NCBI RefSeq assembly: GCF_014649955.1
Contig: NZ_BMUA01000003.1
Coordinates: forward strand, 62,001-126,000
Length of the DNA stretch: 64,000 nucleotides
Origin: Streptomyces violascens
GTDB taxonomy: Bacteria > Actinomycetota > Actinomycetes > Streptomycetales > Streptomycetaceae
Direction: 5' to 3'
Each line of letters starts with the position of its first letter. Positions within the stretch are counted from its first letter, which is position 1. A program made the translations under genes and the position numbers. Below are positions 33,007 to 44,660 of this stretch, one piece after another. A model generated the notes under the pieces. It saw only the letters and a program-made list of their open reading frames with translations, was not told the origin of the DNA and made no database searches.

Positions 33007-35538
33007 ATGTTCCGTACCGCCCTGCGCAACGTGCTCGCGCACAAGGCCCGGCTGTTGATGACGGTGCTCGCCGTCATGCTCGGCGTCGCCTTCGTCTCCG
33101 GCACCCTCGTCTTCACCGACACCCTCGGCAACGCCTTCCGCAACCAGTCGTCCAAGAGCTACGACAAGGTGGCCGTCGCCGTCACCACGTACGGCAGCCG
33201 TGACGACGCCGAGCGCGAGCCCGGTGTCAGCAAGCAGACCCTTCAGAAGATCGAGAAGCTCGACGGGGTCGCGTCGGCCACCGGCCGGGTGGACGGCTTC
33301 GCCGGTGTGGCCGGCACCGACGGCAAGCTGATCGGCCAGGGCTGGGCCAACAAGGGCGGCAACTTCGCCCCCGGCAAGGACGGCAAGGACCCGGCGTACA
33401 CCTTCGCCCAGGGCTCGGGCCCGGTGAAGGACGACCAGATCGCCCTCGACAAGGACACCGCCGACAAGGGCGAGTACAGCGTGGGCGACAGCGTGCGCGT
33501 CGCCACCAACGGGCCGGTCAAGACCTACAAGCTCGCCGGTGTCTTCACCACCGAGGACGGCGCGGTCAACGCGGGCGGCAGCCTCGTCCTGTTCGACACC
33601 GCCGTCGCACAGCAGCTCTACCTCAAGCCGGGCTACTTCCAGAACGTGAGCGTTGCCGCCACTCCCGGCGCCGACGCCCAGAAGATCCTCACCGAGGTCG
33701 AGCCCCTGCTCCCCAAGGACGCCGACGCCAAGACCGGCCAGGCGCTCGCCGACCAGGAGGCCAAGGACATCGAGAAGGGCCTCAGCGGCCTCAACCAGAC
33801 GCTGCTCGCCTTCGCCGCGATCGCGCTGTTCGTCGGCATCTTCCTGATCTCCAACACCTTCACCATGCTGGTCGCCCAGCGCACCCGTGAGCTGGCCCTG
33901 ATGCGTGCCGTCGGCGCCTCGCGCGGCCAGGTCCGCCGCTCGGTGCTCGCCGAGGCCCTGGTGGTCGGCACGATCGCCTCCGCCATCGGCTTCGCCCTCG
34001 GTCTCGGCCTCGCGACCGGGCTGCGGTCCGCGATGGGTGCCTTCGGCGCCAAGCTGCCCGACGGCCCGCTGATCGTCTCGGCGACCCCGGTGATCGCCGC
34101 CCTCGCCGTCGGCGTCTTCGTCACCCTGATCGCCGCCCTGCTGCCCGCCTGGCGCGCCGCCAAGATCCCGCCGGTCGCCGCCATGAACAGCGTGCACGGC
34201 GTGGCCACCACCAAGTCCCTGGTCGTACGGAACTCCATCGGCGGCGTGATCACCCTCGCCGGCGCGGCCGCCGTCATGGCCGGTGCCGCCGCCGGCAAGG
34301 ACGGCAAGATGCTCATCGGCCTCGGCGCCTTCCTCGCCCTGGTCGGCATCATCATCCTGATCCCGCTCCTGTCCCGCCCGGTCATCGCCCTCGTACGCCC
34401 CGCGCTCAGCAAGGCGTTCGGCGTCTCCGGCAAGCTCGCCAGCCAGAACGCGGTGCGCAACCCGCGCCGCACCGGCGCCACCGCCTCCGCGCTCGCCATC
34501 GGCCTCACCCTGGTCACCGGCCTGTCCGTGCTCGGCGTCACGCTCGGCACCGCCATCGACAAGATGACGACCGACAACATCAAGGCCGACTACATGGTCC
34601 AGATGGCGGCCAACGGCTCCGGCCTCGACAAGGACGTCCTCTCGGCGCTGCGCAAGGCCCCCGGCGTCTCGGCGGTCTCGCCCAAGGAGTCCACCTACCT
34701 GAAGATCGACGGTGACGGCCAGTCGGTGGCCGGTGTCACCCCCGGCGACATCGAGAAGGTCATCAAGGTCGAGCCGGTGTCCGGCTCCCTCGCCACCCTC
34801 GGCCAGGGCCGGATAGCCGTCGACGACAAGACCGCCGCCAAGCACAACTGGAAGCCCGGCTCCAAGGTCGCCGTCGAGTTCGCCGACAAGAAGAAGGGCG
34901 AGCTCACGATCGGGGCGACGTTCAAGGAGAACGAGTTCCTGGGCTCGGTGCTCGCCCCGACCTCCGTACTCGACCCGCACGACACCAAGCCCTACATCCC
35001 GCAGATCTTCGTCAAGACGGACGGCGGTGCCACAAGCGCCAACGAGAAGGCCCTGGTCAGCGCGCTCGGTGACAACCCGGCGATCAGCATCATGGACCAG
35101 CAGGACATCCGCAACGAGTTCGGCGGCATGATCAACACGCTGCTCAACATCATGTACGGGCTGCTCGCTATGGCCCTGATCATCGCGGTCCTCGGTGTCG
35201 TCAACACCCTCGCGATGTCGGTGTTCGAGCGCCAGCAGGAGATCGGCATGCTGCGGGCGATCGGCCTGGACCGCCGCAAGGTCAAGCGCATGATCCGCCT
35301 GGAGGCCGTCGTCATCTCGATGTTCGGCGCGGTGGTCGGCATCGGCCTCGGCTCCTTCCTCGCCTGGGCCATCGGCCAGACCATCAAGAAGTCCATCCCG
35401 AACTACGCGCTGGTCATCCCGTGGGACCGCATCGGCATCTTCCTGCTGCTCGCCGGTCTGGTGGGCGTGCTCGCCGCCATGTGGCCGGCCCGCAGCGCCG
35501 CGAAGCTCAACATGCTGACCGCCATCAAGACCGAGTAG
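33007..35538 (+). CDS. FtsX-family ABC transporter permease
   Basis: 843 residues. An N-terminal helix (about 15-40) is followed by a large extracytoplasmic domain (about 45-255), then FtsX helices (about 260-430). A second half follows with helices near 425 and 455-480, another extracytoplasmic domain, and a final FtsX domain (about 715-840, VFERQQEIGMLRAIGLDRRK). The duplicated layout matches MacB-like permeases with 8-10 helices. Works with the ATPase upstream. Substrate unknown. A tandem hairpin terminator follows. Confidence 0.93.
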   Translation: MFRTALRNVLAHKARLLMTVLAVMLGVAFVSGTLVFTDTLGNAFRNQSSKSYDKVAVAVTTYGSRDDAEREPGVSKQTLQKIEKLDGVASATGRVDGFAGVAGTDGKLIGQGWANKGGNFAPGKDGKDPAYTFAQGSGPVKDDQIALDKDTADKGEYSVGDSVRVATNGPVKTYKLAGVFTTEDGAVNAGGSLVLFDTAVAQQLYLKPGYFQNVSVAATPGADAQKILTEVEPLLPKDADAKTGQALADQEAKDIEKGLSGLNQTLLAFAAIALFVGIFLISNTFTMLVAQRTRELALMRAVGASRGQVRRSVLAEALVVGTIASAIGFALGLGLATGLRSAMGAFGAKLPDGPLIVSATPVIAALAVGVFVTLIAALLPAWRAAKIPPVAAMNSVHGVATTKSLVVRNSIGGVITLAGAAAVMAGAAAGKDGKMLIGLGAFLALVGIIILIPLLSRPVIALVRPALSKAFGVSGKLASQNAVRNPRRTGATASALAIGLTLVTGLSVLGVTLGTAIDKMTTDNIKADYMVQMAANGSGLDKDVLSALRKAPGVSAVSPKESTYLKIDGDGQSVAGVTPGDIEKVIKVEPVSGSLATLGQGRIAVDDKTAAKHNWKPGSKVAVEFADKKKGELTIGATFKENEFLGSVLAPTSVLDPHDTKPYIPQIFVKTDGGATSANEKALVSALGDNPAISIMDQQDIRNEFGGMINTLLNIMYGLLAMALIIAVLGVVNTLAMSVFERQQEIGMLRAIGLDRRKVKRMIRLEAVVISMFGAVVGIGLGSFLAWAIGQTIKKSIPNYALVIPWDRIGIFLLLAGLVGVLAAMWPARSAAKLNMLTAIKTE

Positions 35539-35543
35539 GCCAG

Positions 35544-35604
35544 CAACTGCCTTGATGCACAGGGCAGTTGAAGGGGTCCGGGAGTTCGACTCCCGGGCCC
35601 CTTC
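35544..35604. terminator. tandem terminator hairpins
   Basis: First hairpin CAACTGCC (35544-35551) with GGCAGTTG (35563-35570). The second, immediately adjoining, has 15-base arms (35570-35584 and 35590-35604, one G-U pair) around TTCGA. It lies between the convergent permease and cfa genes. Confidence 0.75.
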
Positions 35605-35624
35605 GTCGTCGGGTCACAGGTCGC

Positions 35625-36917
35625 TCAGTTCCAGGTACGGGCCCTCAGCGGCATTCCCGAGGCGCCGCTCACCGGGGTCTTCACCGCGAGGATCTGGTTG
35701 ACGCCGATCCGGTTGCGCTCGAAGGAGATCGCCGAGGCGGCCATGTAGAGCCGCCAGATCCGGGCCCGGCCGGGGCTGGTGTACCGCACGGCACGCGCCC
35801 AGTCGGACTCCAGGTTCGCCACCCAGTGACGCAGCGTCAGGGCGTAGTGCTCCCGGATCGGCTCGACGTCGCGGGCCTCGAACCCGGCCTCCTCCAGGGC
35901 GGCCAGGGTGCGGCCGACCGGGGCGAGCTCGCCGTCGGGGAAGACGTACTTGTCGATGAACTCGTCCACCTGGTAGGCCGATTCGTCCCGCTCGGGGCGC
36001 CGGGCGATCTGGTGGTTGAGCAGCCGCCCGCCCTCCTTGAGCAGCGCGTGCAGGATGCCGGCGTACTCCGCGTACCGCACCGAGCCGACGTGCTCGGCCA
36101 TGCCGATGGAGGAGATCGCGTCGAACGGGCCGTCCTTGACGTCGCGGTAGTCCTGGACGCGGATCTCTATCCGGTCGGTGAGCCCCTCCTCGGCGATCCG
36201 CTTGCGGGCGAACGCGGCCTGTTCGCGCGACAGCGTGATGCCGACGACGTGGGCGCCGTACTCGCGGGCCGCGTGGATGGCCATGGAGCCCCAGCCGCAG
36301 CCGACGTCGAGCAGCCGGTCGCCCTCCTTCAGGGCCAACTTGCGGCAGACCAGGTCGAGTTTGTCGCGCTGGGCGTCTTCGAGGGTGGCCTCGGGACTCT
36401 CCCAGTAGGCGCACGAGTAGACCATCGACGGGCCGAGCACCAGCCGGTAGAAGTCGTTGCCGACGTCGTAGTGGTGGCTGATCGCCTCTTTGTCGCGGCG
36501 CCTGGTGTGCAGCGGGCCGGTGCGGCGGCGCATCTCCTCGGCGGGCGGGGCCGGCGGGGGCAGCGCGCCGCCCAGCTTCACCAGCGCCTTGGCGGCGGCC
36601 CGCAGCCTCGGGTCGCGCACCGGGTGGAGGGTGTCCTTGGGCTCGCCGCCGCGCTCCCAGATCAGCCCCGACAGCAGGCCGAGGGCCGCGTACAGGTCGC
36701 CCTCGACGTCGATCTCGCCCGCCACCCAGGCGCGGGCCAGGCCCAGTTCGCCCGGCTTCCACAGCAGCCGGCGCAGCGCGCGCCGGTGGCGTACGACGAG
36801 AACCGGAGCACCGGGCGGGCCCGCCTCGCTGCCGTCCCACGCCCGGATACGTACCGGGAGGGCCTCCCCCAGCAATTCCTCGGCAAGAGTGGTCAGCCGC
36901 AGTGCCGCGTCGGCCAT
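35625..36917 (-). CDS. cfa: cyclopropane-fatty-acyl-phospholipid synthase family protein
   Basis: 430 residues. Transfers a methylene group from SAM to unsaturated acyl chains of membrane phospholipids. The N-terminal lipid-binding part (about 1-110) precedes the methyltransferase domain: DKEAISHHYDVGNDFYRLVL, LLDVGCGWGSMAIHAA (SAM site), GITLSREQ, AEHVGSVRYAEY and FIDKYVFPDGEL are diagnostic. ATG 36917 is 8 bases after GGAGG; a GTG at 36926 is less likely. A methyltransferase of the same family with another acyl product cannot be excluded. Confidence 0.92.
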   Translation of the reverse strand: MADAALRLTTLAEELLGEALPVRIRAWDGSEAGPPGAPVLVVRHRRALRRLLWKPGELGLARAWVAGEIDVEGDLYAALGLLSGLIWERGGEPKDTLHPVRDPRLRAAAKALVKLGGALPPPAPPAEEMRRRTGPLHTRRRDKEAISHHYDVGNDFYRLVLGPSMVYSCAYWESPEATLEDAQRDKLDLVCRKLALKEGDRLLDVGCGWGSMAIHAAREYGAHVVGITLSREQAAFARKRIAEEGLTDRIEIRVQDYRDVKDGPFDAISSIGMAEHVGSVRYAEYAGILHALLKEGGRLLNHQIARRPERDESAYQVDEFIDKYVFPDGELAPVGRTLAALEEAGFEARDVEPIREHYALTLRHWVANLESDWARAVRYTSPGRARIWRLYMAASAISFERNRIGVNQILAVKTPVSGASGMPLRARTWN

Positions 36918-37077
36918 GGTGCACACCTCCGTACCTCGCAGAAATGTCTCAGCACCCCGGTCAACAGTGCCCGGGCGCGGAGCAATCCCGCTACCGCGCA
37001 GGGGAGTGACAGGGTGTCTGTATACACCATCTTCTTGGCCGGAAACCGATCATGGACGAAACCGGGCCGGGCGCGCC

Positions 37078-37117
37078 GAAGGGGCCGCCCGCACCACGGA
37101 TGGCGGACGGCCCCTTC
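37078..37117. terminator. terminator hairpin after ndh
   Basis: GAAGGGGCCG (37078-37087) pairs with CGGCCCCTTC (37108-37117), 19 bases past the ndh stop in its direction of transcription. Confidence 0.7.
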
Positions 37118-37135
37118 GGGGTAACGCTGCTGAGG

Positions 37136-38533
37136 CTAGGAGGCCTTGGCCTTCGCGTCGGCCTTGTCCTCGACCTTGGCCGCGGGGGCCGGGGCGGGCT
37201 TGGCCGCCTCGTAGAACTCCTCGCGCGGGCTCTCCATCGCACCGAGGGAGACGACCTCGCGCTTGAGGAACATCGCGAGCGTCCAGTCGGCGAAGACGCG
37301 GATCTTGCGGTTCCAGGTCGGCACGGCCAGACCGTGGTAGCCACGGTGCATGTACCACGCGAGACGGCCCTTGAGCTTGATCTTCATCTTGCCCATGACG
37401 ATCATCGCGACGCCCTTGTGGAGGCCGAGGCCCGCCACCGCACCCTTGTTGGAGTGCGAGTACTCCTTCTGCGGGAAGCCCCGCATGCCGGAGACCACGT
37501 TGTCGCCGAGGACCTTGGCCTGACGCAGCGCGTGCTGGGCGTTCGGCGGGCACCAGGCGCGCTCGGCCGGGACGCCGGCCTTGATCGAGGCGAGGTCCGG
37601 GACCTGGGCGTTGTCGCCCGCGGCCCAGATGTAGTCGGTGCCGGTGACCTGGAGGGTCGGCTGGGCGTCCACGTGGCCGCGCGGGCCGAGCGGGAGGCCG
37701 AAGCGGGACAGCGCCGGGTTGGGCTTGACGCCCGCGGTCCACACGATGGTGTTGGAGTCGACCTCGAGGCCGTTCTTCAGCACCACGTGGCCGTCCACGC
37801 AGGAGTCCATGGAGGTCGAGAGGTAGATCTCGATGCCACGGCCTTCGAGGTGCTCCTTGCCCCAGCGGCCGAGCTCCGGGCCGACCTCGGGAAGGATCTT
37901 GTCGGCGGCGTCGACCAGGACGAAGCGCATGTCCTCGCGCTTGACGTTGGTGTAGTACTTGGCCGCGTCGCGCGCCATGTCCTCCACCTCGCCGATGGTC
38001 TCCGCGCCGGCGAACCCGCCGCCCACGAAGACGAAGGTCAGCGCCTTGCGGCGGACGTCCTCGTCGGTGGTGGAGTCGGCCTTGTCGAGCTGCTCCAGAA
38101 CGTGGTTGCGCAGGCCGATGGCCTCTTCCACGCCCTTCATGCCGATGCCCTGCTCGGCGAGACCGGGGATCGGGAAGGTGCGGGAGACCGCACCCATCGC
38201 GATGACCAGGTAGTCGAAGGGCAGCTCGTAGGCCTCGCCGACGAGCGGCGCGACCGTGGCGACCTTGCGGTCCTGGTCGATGCTGGTGACCCGGCCGGTG
38301 AGCACCTCGGCTCCGCGCACGACGCGTCGCAGCGGGACGACGACGTGACGCGGCGAGATGCTGCCTGCGGCGGCTTCGGGGAGGAAGGGCTGGTACGTCA
38401 TGTACGAGCGCGGGTCGACGACCGTGACGGTCGCTTCCGCGTAACGCATCTTCTTCAGAATGCGTCGCGCTGCGTACAGGCCTACGTACCCGCCACCTAC
38501 TACGAGGATCCTGGGACGCTCCGTGGTGCTCAT
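37136..38533 (-). CDS. ndh: type II NADH dehydrogenase
   Basis: 465 residues. A single-subunit, non-proton-pumping NADH:quinone oxidoreductase. Two Rossmann motifs: VVGGGYVGLYAARRI for FAD and FVGGGFAGAETIGE for NADH. YIWAAGDNAQVPD is the C-terminal FAD motif. A C-terminal helix pair for membrane binding and an Ala/Lys/Pro tail (about 440-465) follow. ATG 38533 has only a weak ribosome site. Rex-like operators upstream suggest control by the NADH/NAD ratio. Confidence 0.95.
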   Translation of the reverse strand: MSTTERPRILVVGGGYVGLYAARRILKKMRYAEATVTVVDPRSYMTYQPFLPEAAAGSISPRHVVVPLRRVVRGAEVLTGRVTSIDQDRKVATVAPLVGEAYELPFDYLVIAMGAVSRTFPIPGLAEQGIGMKGVEEAIGLRNHVLEQLDKADSTTDEDVRRKALTFVFVGGGFAGAETIGEVEDMARDAAKYYTNVKREDMRFVLVDAADKILPEVGPELGRWGKEHLEGRGIEIYLSTSMDSCVDGHVVLKNGLEVDSNTIVWTAGVKPNPALSRFGLPLGPRGHVDAQPTLQVTGTDYIWAAGDNAQVPDLASIKAGVPAERAWCPPNAQHALRQAKVLGDNVVSGMRGFPQKEYSHSNKGAVAGLGLHKGVAMIVMGKMKIKLKGRLAWYMHRGYHGLAVPTWNRKIRVFADWTLAMFLKREVVSLGAMESPREEFYEAAKPAPAPAAKVEDKADAKAKAS

Positions 38534-38567
38534 GCCATCGAGTATCCACCCGCCGATGGGCCCCCGC

Positions 38568-38586
38568 TCGTGCGCCCCTTCACAAG
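38568..38586. promoter_or_regulatory. proximal Rex-like half-site near ndh start
   Basis: On the minus strand TTGTGAAGGGGCGCACGA has a perfect left Rex half (TTGTGAA) and a poor right half. It lies 35-53 bases before the ndh ATG, where a repressor could block transcription. A possible -10 (GTAGCA) lies just upstream. Confidence 0.4.
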
Positions 38587-38840
38587 GTCTGACAGGGGCT
38601 CTGCTACACTGCGCGGCCCACGTGACCGAGGTCATGGCGCGATGAGGGAACCACGGTATAGGGGAGAACGTTGTTCACCCCTCCTGAACTGGCCCGCACG
38701 GCACCGGGCCCGCTGGACCACTGCCGTATGAAACACAGGCGTAACGCGTCAACCACCGTCTGGAATGCGCACGGAAAGGCCCCCTGAGCCTCGGAAAGCG
38801 GTCCTGGGACCACAAACCTCGGCCCGGGGGGCCCATTTCC

Positions 38841-38858
38841 TTGTGAAGAACTTCACGA
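38841..38858. promoter_or_regulatory. Rex operator-like site
   Basis: TTGTGAAGAACTTCACGA matches the Rex consensus TTGTGAANNNNTTCACAA at all but one informative position. Rex senses NADH/NAD+ and ndh is an established Rex target in Streptomyces. The distance to the ndh start is about 310 bases, so a distal promoter or looping is implied. Confidence 0.65.
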
Positions 38859-38902
38859 ACTTTCTCGCGCGGCCCGGCCCCAAGGGCCTCCCAGGACCGC
38901 GA

Positions 38903-39817
38903 TCAGGCGACCGACCAGGCGATTCCGTCCAGAATGTCGTGCTCGCTCACCACGACCTCACGGGCCCCGGTCCGCTCCATGACGGCGAGCAGCACCAGCG
39001 CACCGGCCGCGATGACGTCGATCCGGCCCGGGTGCAGGACGGGGATGCGGGTGCGCTCCTCGTGGGTGGAGGCGAGCAGGCGCTCGGTGACCGCGGCGAC
39101 CTGGTCGTGAGAGATACGTGAATGATGGATGGCGGCCGAGTCGTAGGCGGTGAGGCCGAGCGCGATCGCGGCGACGGTGGTGACCGAGCCCGCGAGGCCC
39201 ACCAGGGTGCGCGGCTCGCGCAGCGGCACGGTCTGCTCGGCGAGGTCGAGGGCGGCCTCGATGTCGGCGCGGATCGCGGCGATCTGTTCGGGCGCGGCCG
39301 GGTCGCCGGGGTGGTGGCGCTCGGTCATCCGCACACAGCCGATGTCGACCGAGCGGGCGGCCTCCACGGTCCGCGAGCCGACCACGAACTCGGTGGAGCC
39401 GCCGCCGATGTCGACGACCAGATACTTGCCGTCGGCGTGCAGTTCCTTGGTGGCGCCGGTGAAGGAGAACTCGGCCTCCTGGTCGCCGGAGATCACCTCG
39501 GGCTCGACGCCCAGGATGTCGAGGACGCCGCGGACGAAGTCGTCCCGGTTCTCGGCGTCGCGCGAGGCCGAGGTCGCCACGAACCGGATGCGCTCGGCAC
39601 CCAGCTCCTTGATCACCGCGGCGTACTCGCGGCACGCCGCGAACGTCCGCTCCAGGGCCTCGGGAGCGAGCCGCCCGGTGCGGTCCACGCCCTGGCCGAG
39701 CCGGACGATCGTCATGCGCCGGTCGAGATCGGTGATCTCCCCGGTGGCAGGGTCGGCATCGGCCACCAGGAGGCGGATCGAGTTCGTACCGCAGTCGATC
39801 GCGGCGACGCGCGTCAC
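38903..39817 (-). CDS. Ppx/GppA-family phosphatase
   Basis: 304 residues. ASKHA-fold phosphatase: AAIDCGTNSIRLLVAD (phosphate 1), FVATSASRDAENR, VVDIGGGSTEFVVG (phosphate 2) and GLAGSVTTVAA. Family members hydrolyse inorganic polyphosphate or (p)ppGpp. The short length (no HD domain) fits the exopolyphosphatase type of actinobacteria. GGGGAGGAC precedes the GTG at 39817, which overlaps the DUF501 stop (GTGA). Confidence 0.92.
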   Translation of the reverse strand: MTRVAAIDCGTNSIRLLVADADPATGEITDLDRRMTIVRLGQGVDRTGRLAPEALERTFAACREYAAVIKELGAERIRFVATSASRDAENRDDFVRGVLDILGVEPEVISGDQEAEFSFTGATKELHADGKYLVVDIGGGSTEFVVGSRTVEAARSVDIGCVRMTERHHPGDPAAPEQIAAIRADIEAALDLAEQTVPLREPRTLVGLAGSVTTVAAIALGLTAYDSAAIHHSRISHDQVAAVTERLLASTHEERTRIPVLHPGRIDVIAAGALVLLAVMERTGAREVVVSEHDILDGIAWSVA

Positions 39818-40347
39818 TTGTCGTCCTCCCCGCCGCACGGCGTCACGCACGGGCCCTTCGCCCACCACTCGGGCAGCATCGCGATCGCCTCGTCGCCGAG
39901 CGGGTTCACGCCCGGGCCCGCGGCCAGCGAGTGGCCGACGAGCACGTGCAGGCACTTGACCCGGTCCGGCATGCCGCCCGCGCTCGGGAAGCCGTCCAGG
40001 ACCTCGATGGCGTCACGGCGCGCGATGTAGTCCTCGTGCGCGGCACGGTAGGCGGCGGCGAGCTCCGGATCGCTCGCGAGGCGCTCCGTCATCTCCTTCA
40101 TGACGCCGTTCGCTTCCAGGGTGCCGATCGCGGAGGCCGCACGCGGGCACGTCAGGTAGTACGTCGTCGGGAAGGGCGTGCCGTCCTCCAGGCGCGGGGC
40201 CGTCTCGACGACGTCCGGGTTGCCGCAGGGACAGCGGTGCGCGATCGCGCGCAGCCCGCGCGGCGGGCGGCCCAGCTGCTGCTTGAAGGCGGCGATGTCC
40301 GCGTCGGTGGGCTCGGTGCGTTCGGTCTGGGGCGGGGGCGTTTCCAT
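39814..40347 (-). CDS. DUF501 family protein
   Basis: 177 residues. Conserved pattern GRPPRGLRAIAHRCPCGNPDVV, PTTYYLTCPRAASAIGTLE, then MPDRVKCLHVLVGHSLA and a Cys near the C-terminus. The four Cys could bind metal. Function unknown. It lies in the conserved actinobacterial order DivIC/FtsB - DUF501 - Ppx/GppA and is translationally coupled to the phosphatase. Confidence 0.93.
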   Translation of the reverse strand: METPPPQTERTEPTDADIAAFKQQLGRPPRGLRAIAHRCPCGNPDVVETAPRLEDGTPFPTTYYLTCPRAASAIGTLEANGVMKEMTERLASDPELAAAYRAAHEDYIARRDAIEVLDGFPSAGGMPDRVKCLHVLVGHSLAAGPGVNPLGDEAIAMLPEWWAKGPCVTPCGGEDDK

Positions 40348-40378
40348 GCCTGGGTCAGTCTCTATCGCTAGCAGGTGG

Positions 40379-40867
40379 TCAGTTGGCGGGGCGGTCGGCG
40401 TTGTCGACGCCGTCCCAGAGGTTGTAGTGCCAGGCGCGGCTGGTCGCGGCCTTGTCCTCGCGGTGCTTGTTCACGGTGCCCGGGTCGACGACGGTGAAGC
40501 TGGTCTCGCCCGGGAACTGCATGTGCAGATGCTCGCGGGCCAGCTTCTCGATGTACGCGTCGTCCTGGAGGCGCGCCTTCTCGTCGCGCAGCTGCTCGAC
40601 CTCCTTCTGGGCGTCGGCGGCCCTGCGCTTCTGGTCGGAGATGTCGGCGCGCTGCGAGACGAACTGCCGCATCGGGTAGGCGAGCGCCACGATCAGCGAG
40701 CACATGACCAGGGCGAGCAGCGCCGCCCGGCCGGTGAGCCGGGAGCGGCGGGCCTGCCGTTTGGTCTGCGAACGGTAGACGCGGGCAGCGGTCTGCTCGC
40801 CGAGCACCTTGAGCCGGGCCGCGGTGGAAAACCGCTCACGGTCCGCGGTCTTGGCGTTCTTGCCCAT
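40379..40867 (-). CDS. septum formation initiator (DivIC/FtsB family)
   Basis: 162 residues. A basic cytoplasmic N-terminus (about 1-45), one membrane helix (about 47-67), then a periplasmic-side coiled coil (QRADISDQKRRAADAQKEVE and onward) and a short C-terminal domain. The layout is that of FtsB/DivIC, which bridges FtsQ and FtsL in the divisome. GGGAGAGCG precedes the ATG. It lies downstream of eno and upstream of DUF501 on the same strand. Confidence 0.92.
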   Translation of the reverse strand: MGKNAKTADRERFSTAARLKVLGEQTAARVYRSQTKRQARRSRLTGRAALLALVMCSLIVALAYPMRQFVSQRADISDQKRRAADAQKEVEQLRDEKARLQDDAYIEKLAREHLHMQFPGETSFTVVDPGTVNKHREDKAATSRAWHYNLWDGVDNADRPAN

Positions 40868-40890
40868 CGCTCTCCCGCCTCCCCTTACAC

Positions 40891-40937
40891 ACGTACGTCC
40901 CCGGACACGGTACGGGACCGCGGCCGGGGACGTACGT
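40891..40937. terminator. hairpin after eno
   Basis: ACGTACGTCCCCGG (40891-40904) pairs with CCGGGGACGTACGT (40924-40937), 19-base loop, just past the eno stop. Confidence 0.7.
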
Positions 40938-40952
40938 ACGACTGGCTAGGCG

Positions 40953-42386
<1,434 letters not shown>

Positions 42387-42445
42387 CTAATCCCGGGCAA
42401 AGGACCACAACACTACTGCCGGGTAATAGCGGGGGACAACGAAAA

Positions 42446-42487
42446 CCCCGGCCCGGCGCGTACGGGGGAATGCGCGCCGGGCCGGGG
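42446..42487 (-). terminator. intrinsic terminator of rpfA
   Basis: 15-base perfect arms (42446-42460 and 42473-42487) with TTTTCG following on the minus strand. It lies 23 bases past the rpfA stop. Confidence 0.8.
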
Positions 42488-42509
42488 CGACCTGGGGGGT
42501 GGGTCAGCT

Positions 42510-43427
<918 letters not shown>

Positions 43428-43643
43428 TCGACGGGGCTCGTGGTGACGAGCGAGTCCGACGAAAACACACGCCCCACCAATGTTCAAAGACGCACATCGG
43501 GGAGAAATCCCCCCTGCTTGCCGTCACAGAAGGGACGTTTCCGCAGGTGAGGGGCGGGGCGAATGGACCGGGCAGACGGGACACGCCAGTTGAGGCGAAG
43601 AGACCCATCTCTCACTTGCGCGAACCGGACATAGGGCGGCGAA
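43428..43643. other. rpfA promoter region and rpfC 3' flank
   Basis: 216 bases between the riboswitch and the rpfC stop. TTGAAC with a possible downstream -10 lies on the minus strand near 43470-43490. A small hairpin GGGGAGAAATCCCC lies at 43499-43512. No gene is seen. Confidence 0.4.
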
Positions 43644-44660
43644 CTAACCCTGCTTCGGCGCCGACTTCGGGTTCGCCACGGCCGCTGCCGCACTCTTCAG
43701 GTCCAGGCTCTGGCCAGGCAGGATGAGGTTGGGGTCGGTGCCGATCAGCTTCTCGTTGGCGTGGTACAGCGCGGGCCAGCCGCCCTGGATCTTGTTCGCC
43801 TCGGCGATGACCGACAGGTTGTCGCCCGGGCGGACCGTGTAGTCGCCGTTCGCGGCAGGGGTGTTACCGGACTCACGTGAGGCATCGTCACCTCGCGAGG
43901 CGTGCCGTCCGGAATCACGGCTATCGGTTGAGTTGCCCGAATTGTTCGAACCACTCGTACCGGCCGGCGGCGTGGCCGGGTCCGCCTGACCGGTCGTCGG
44001 GGCGGACGGGGACGTGCCGCCCGGCGTCGAGCCCGCGCTCTCGTCCGGCGAGGGTGCCCCGCGGTGCTTGCCGGGGCTCGCCGGGGTGGAAGCGGACGGC
44101 GTCGGGGACTTGGCCGGGTCGCTCGGCTTCGTGGCACCCGGGGCCGGCGTGGCGGGCGTGGAGCCGCTTGGCGTCGAGGTGGCGTCGGGCGCCTTGGTCG
44201 CCGGGGCGGTGGGCGTCGCGGGAACGGGCGCGGGCGTCCCGGTCGACGTGTCGGGCGCGCCCGGGTCGACGTCCGCCGAGCCGCCGCCCTTGGTGAGCCC
44301 GGCGCCGGTGCCGCAGTTCGCGAAGGCTCCCGGACCCTTGGCCGCGAGCACCCGTTCGGCGACGGCTATCTGCTGGGCGCGGCTGGCCAGGTCCGCGCGC
44401 TGCGCGTAGTCCGTGCCGCCGTACGCCTCCCAGGTGGCCTGCGAGAACTGAAGACCGCCGTACAGGCCGTTGCCGAAGTCGGCGCTCCACATTCCGCCGG
44501 ACTCGCAGGCGGCCACCTGGTTCCAGGTGGTCGCGTCGGCGGCGTTCGCGCCGGTCGCGGCGAGCAGGGGAAGGGCGATGGCCGATCCGGTCACTCCTGC
44601 CGCGACGACGAGAGCGGGTGCCTGGCGAGGTCGACGATGCCGTCCATTCCCGGAGCGCAT
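43644..44660 (-). CDS. rpfC: resuscitation-promoting factor (transglycosylase-like + LysM), long linker
   Basis: 338 residues. A signal peptide (to about 41, ANA) precedes an Rpf domain (about 42-115, TWNQVAACESGGMWS with catalytic Glu, [16 protein letters not shown]). A linker of about 150 residues made of Pro, Thr, Ser, Ala and Gly follows, then a C-terminal LysM domain (YTVRPGDNLSVIAE to LILPGQSLDL). The linker would let the catalytic domain span the wall. GGAAGG precedes the ATG. The tandem rpfA/rpfC arrangement is that of S. coelicolor, but this copy has no riboswitch. Confidence 0.9.
   Translation of the reverse strand: MRSGNGRHRRPRQAPALVVAAGVTGSAIALPLLAATGANAADATTWNQVAACESGGMWSADFGNGLYGGLQFSQATWEAYGGTDYAQRADLASRAQQIAVAERVLAAKGPGAFANCGTGAGLTKGGGSADVDPGAPDTSTGTPAPVPATPTAPATKAPDATSTPSGSTPATPAPGATKPSDPAKSPTPSASTPASPGKHRGAPSPDESAGSTPGGTSPSAPTTGQADPATPPAGTSGSNNSGNSTDSRDSGRHASRGDDASRESGNTPAANGDYTVRPGDNLSVIAEANKIQGGWPALYHANEKLIGTDPNLILPGQSLDLKSAAAAVANPKSAPKQG

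Larger units (their letters stand above)
38534..38902. other. ndh upstream regulatory region
   Basis: 369 bases between ndh and the Ppx/GppA gene, no coding sequence supported. It holds the two Rex-like sites described separately. Confidence 0.6.

Noticed and set aside
35570..35604. tRNA fragment or attachment site (GGGAGTTCGACTCCC resembles a T arm)
   Set aside because: The stem is a perfect extended hairpin with a 5-base loop, not a 5-bp/7-nt T arm, and no acceptor or anticodon parts are present. A terminator between convergent genes explains it.
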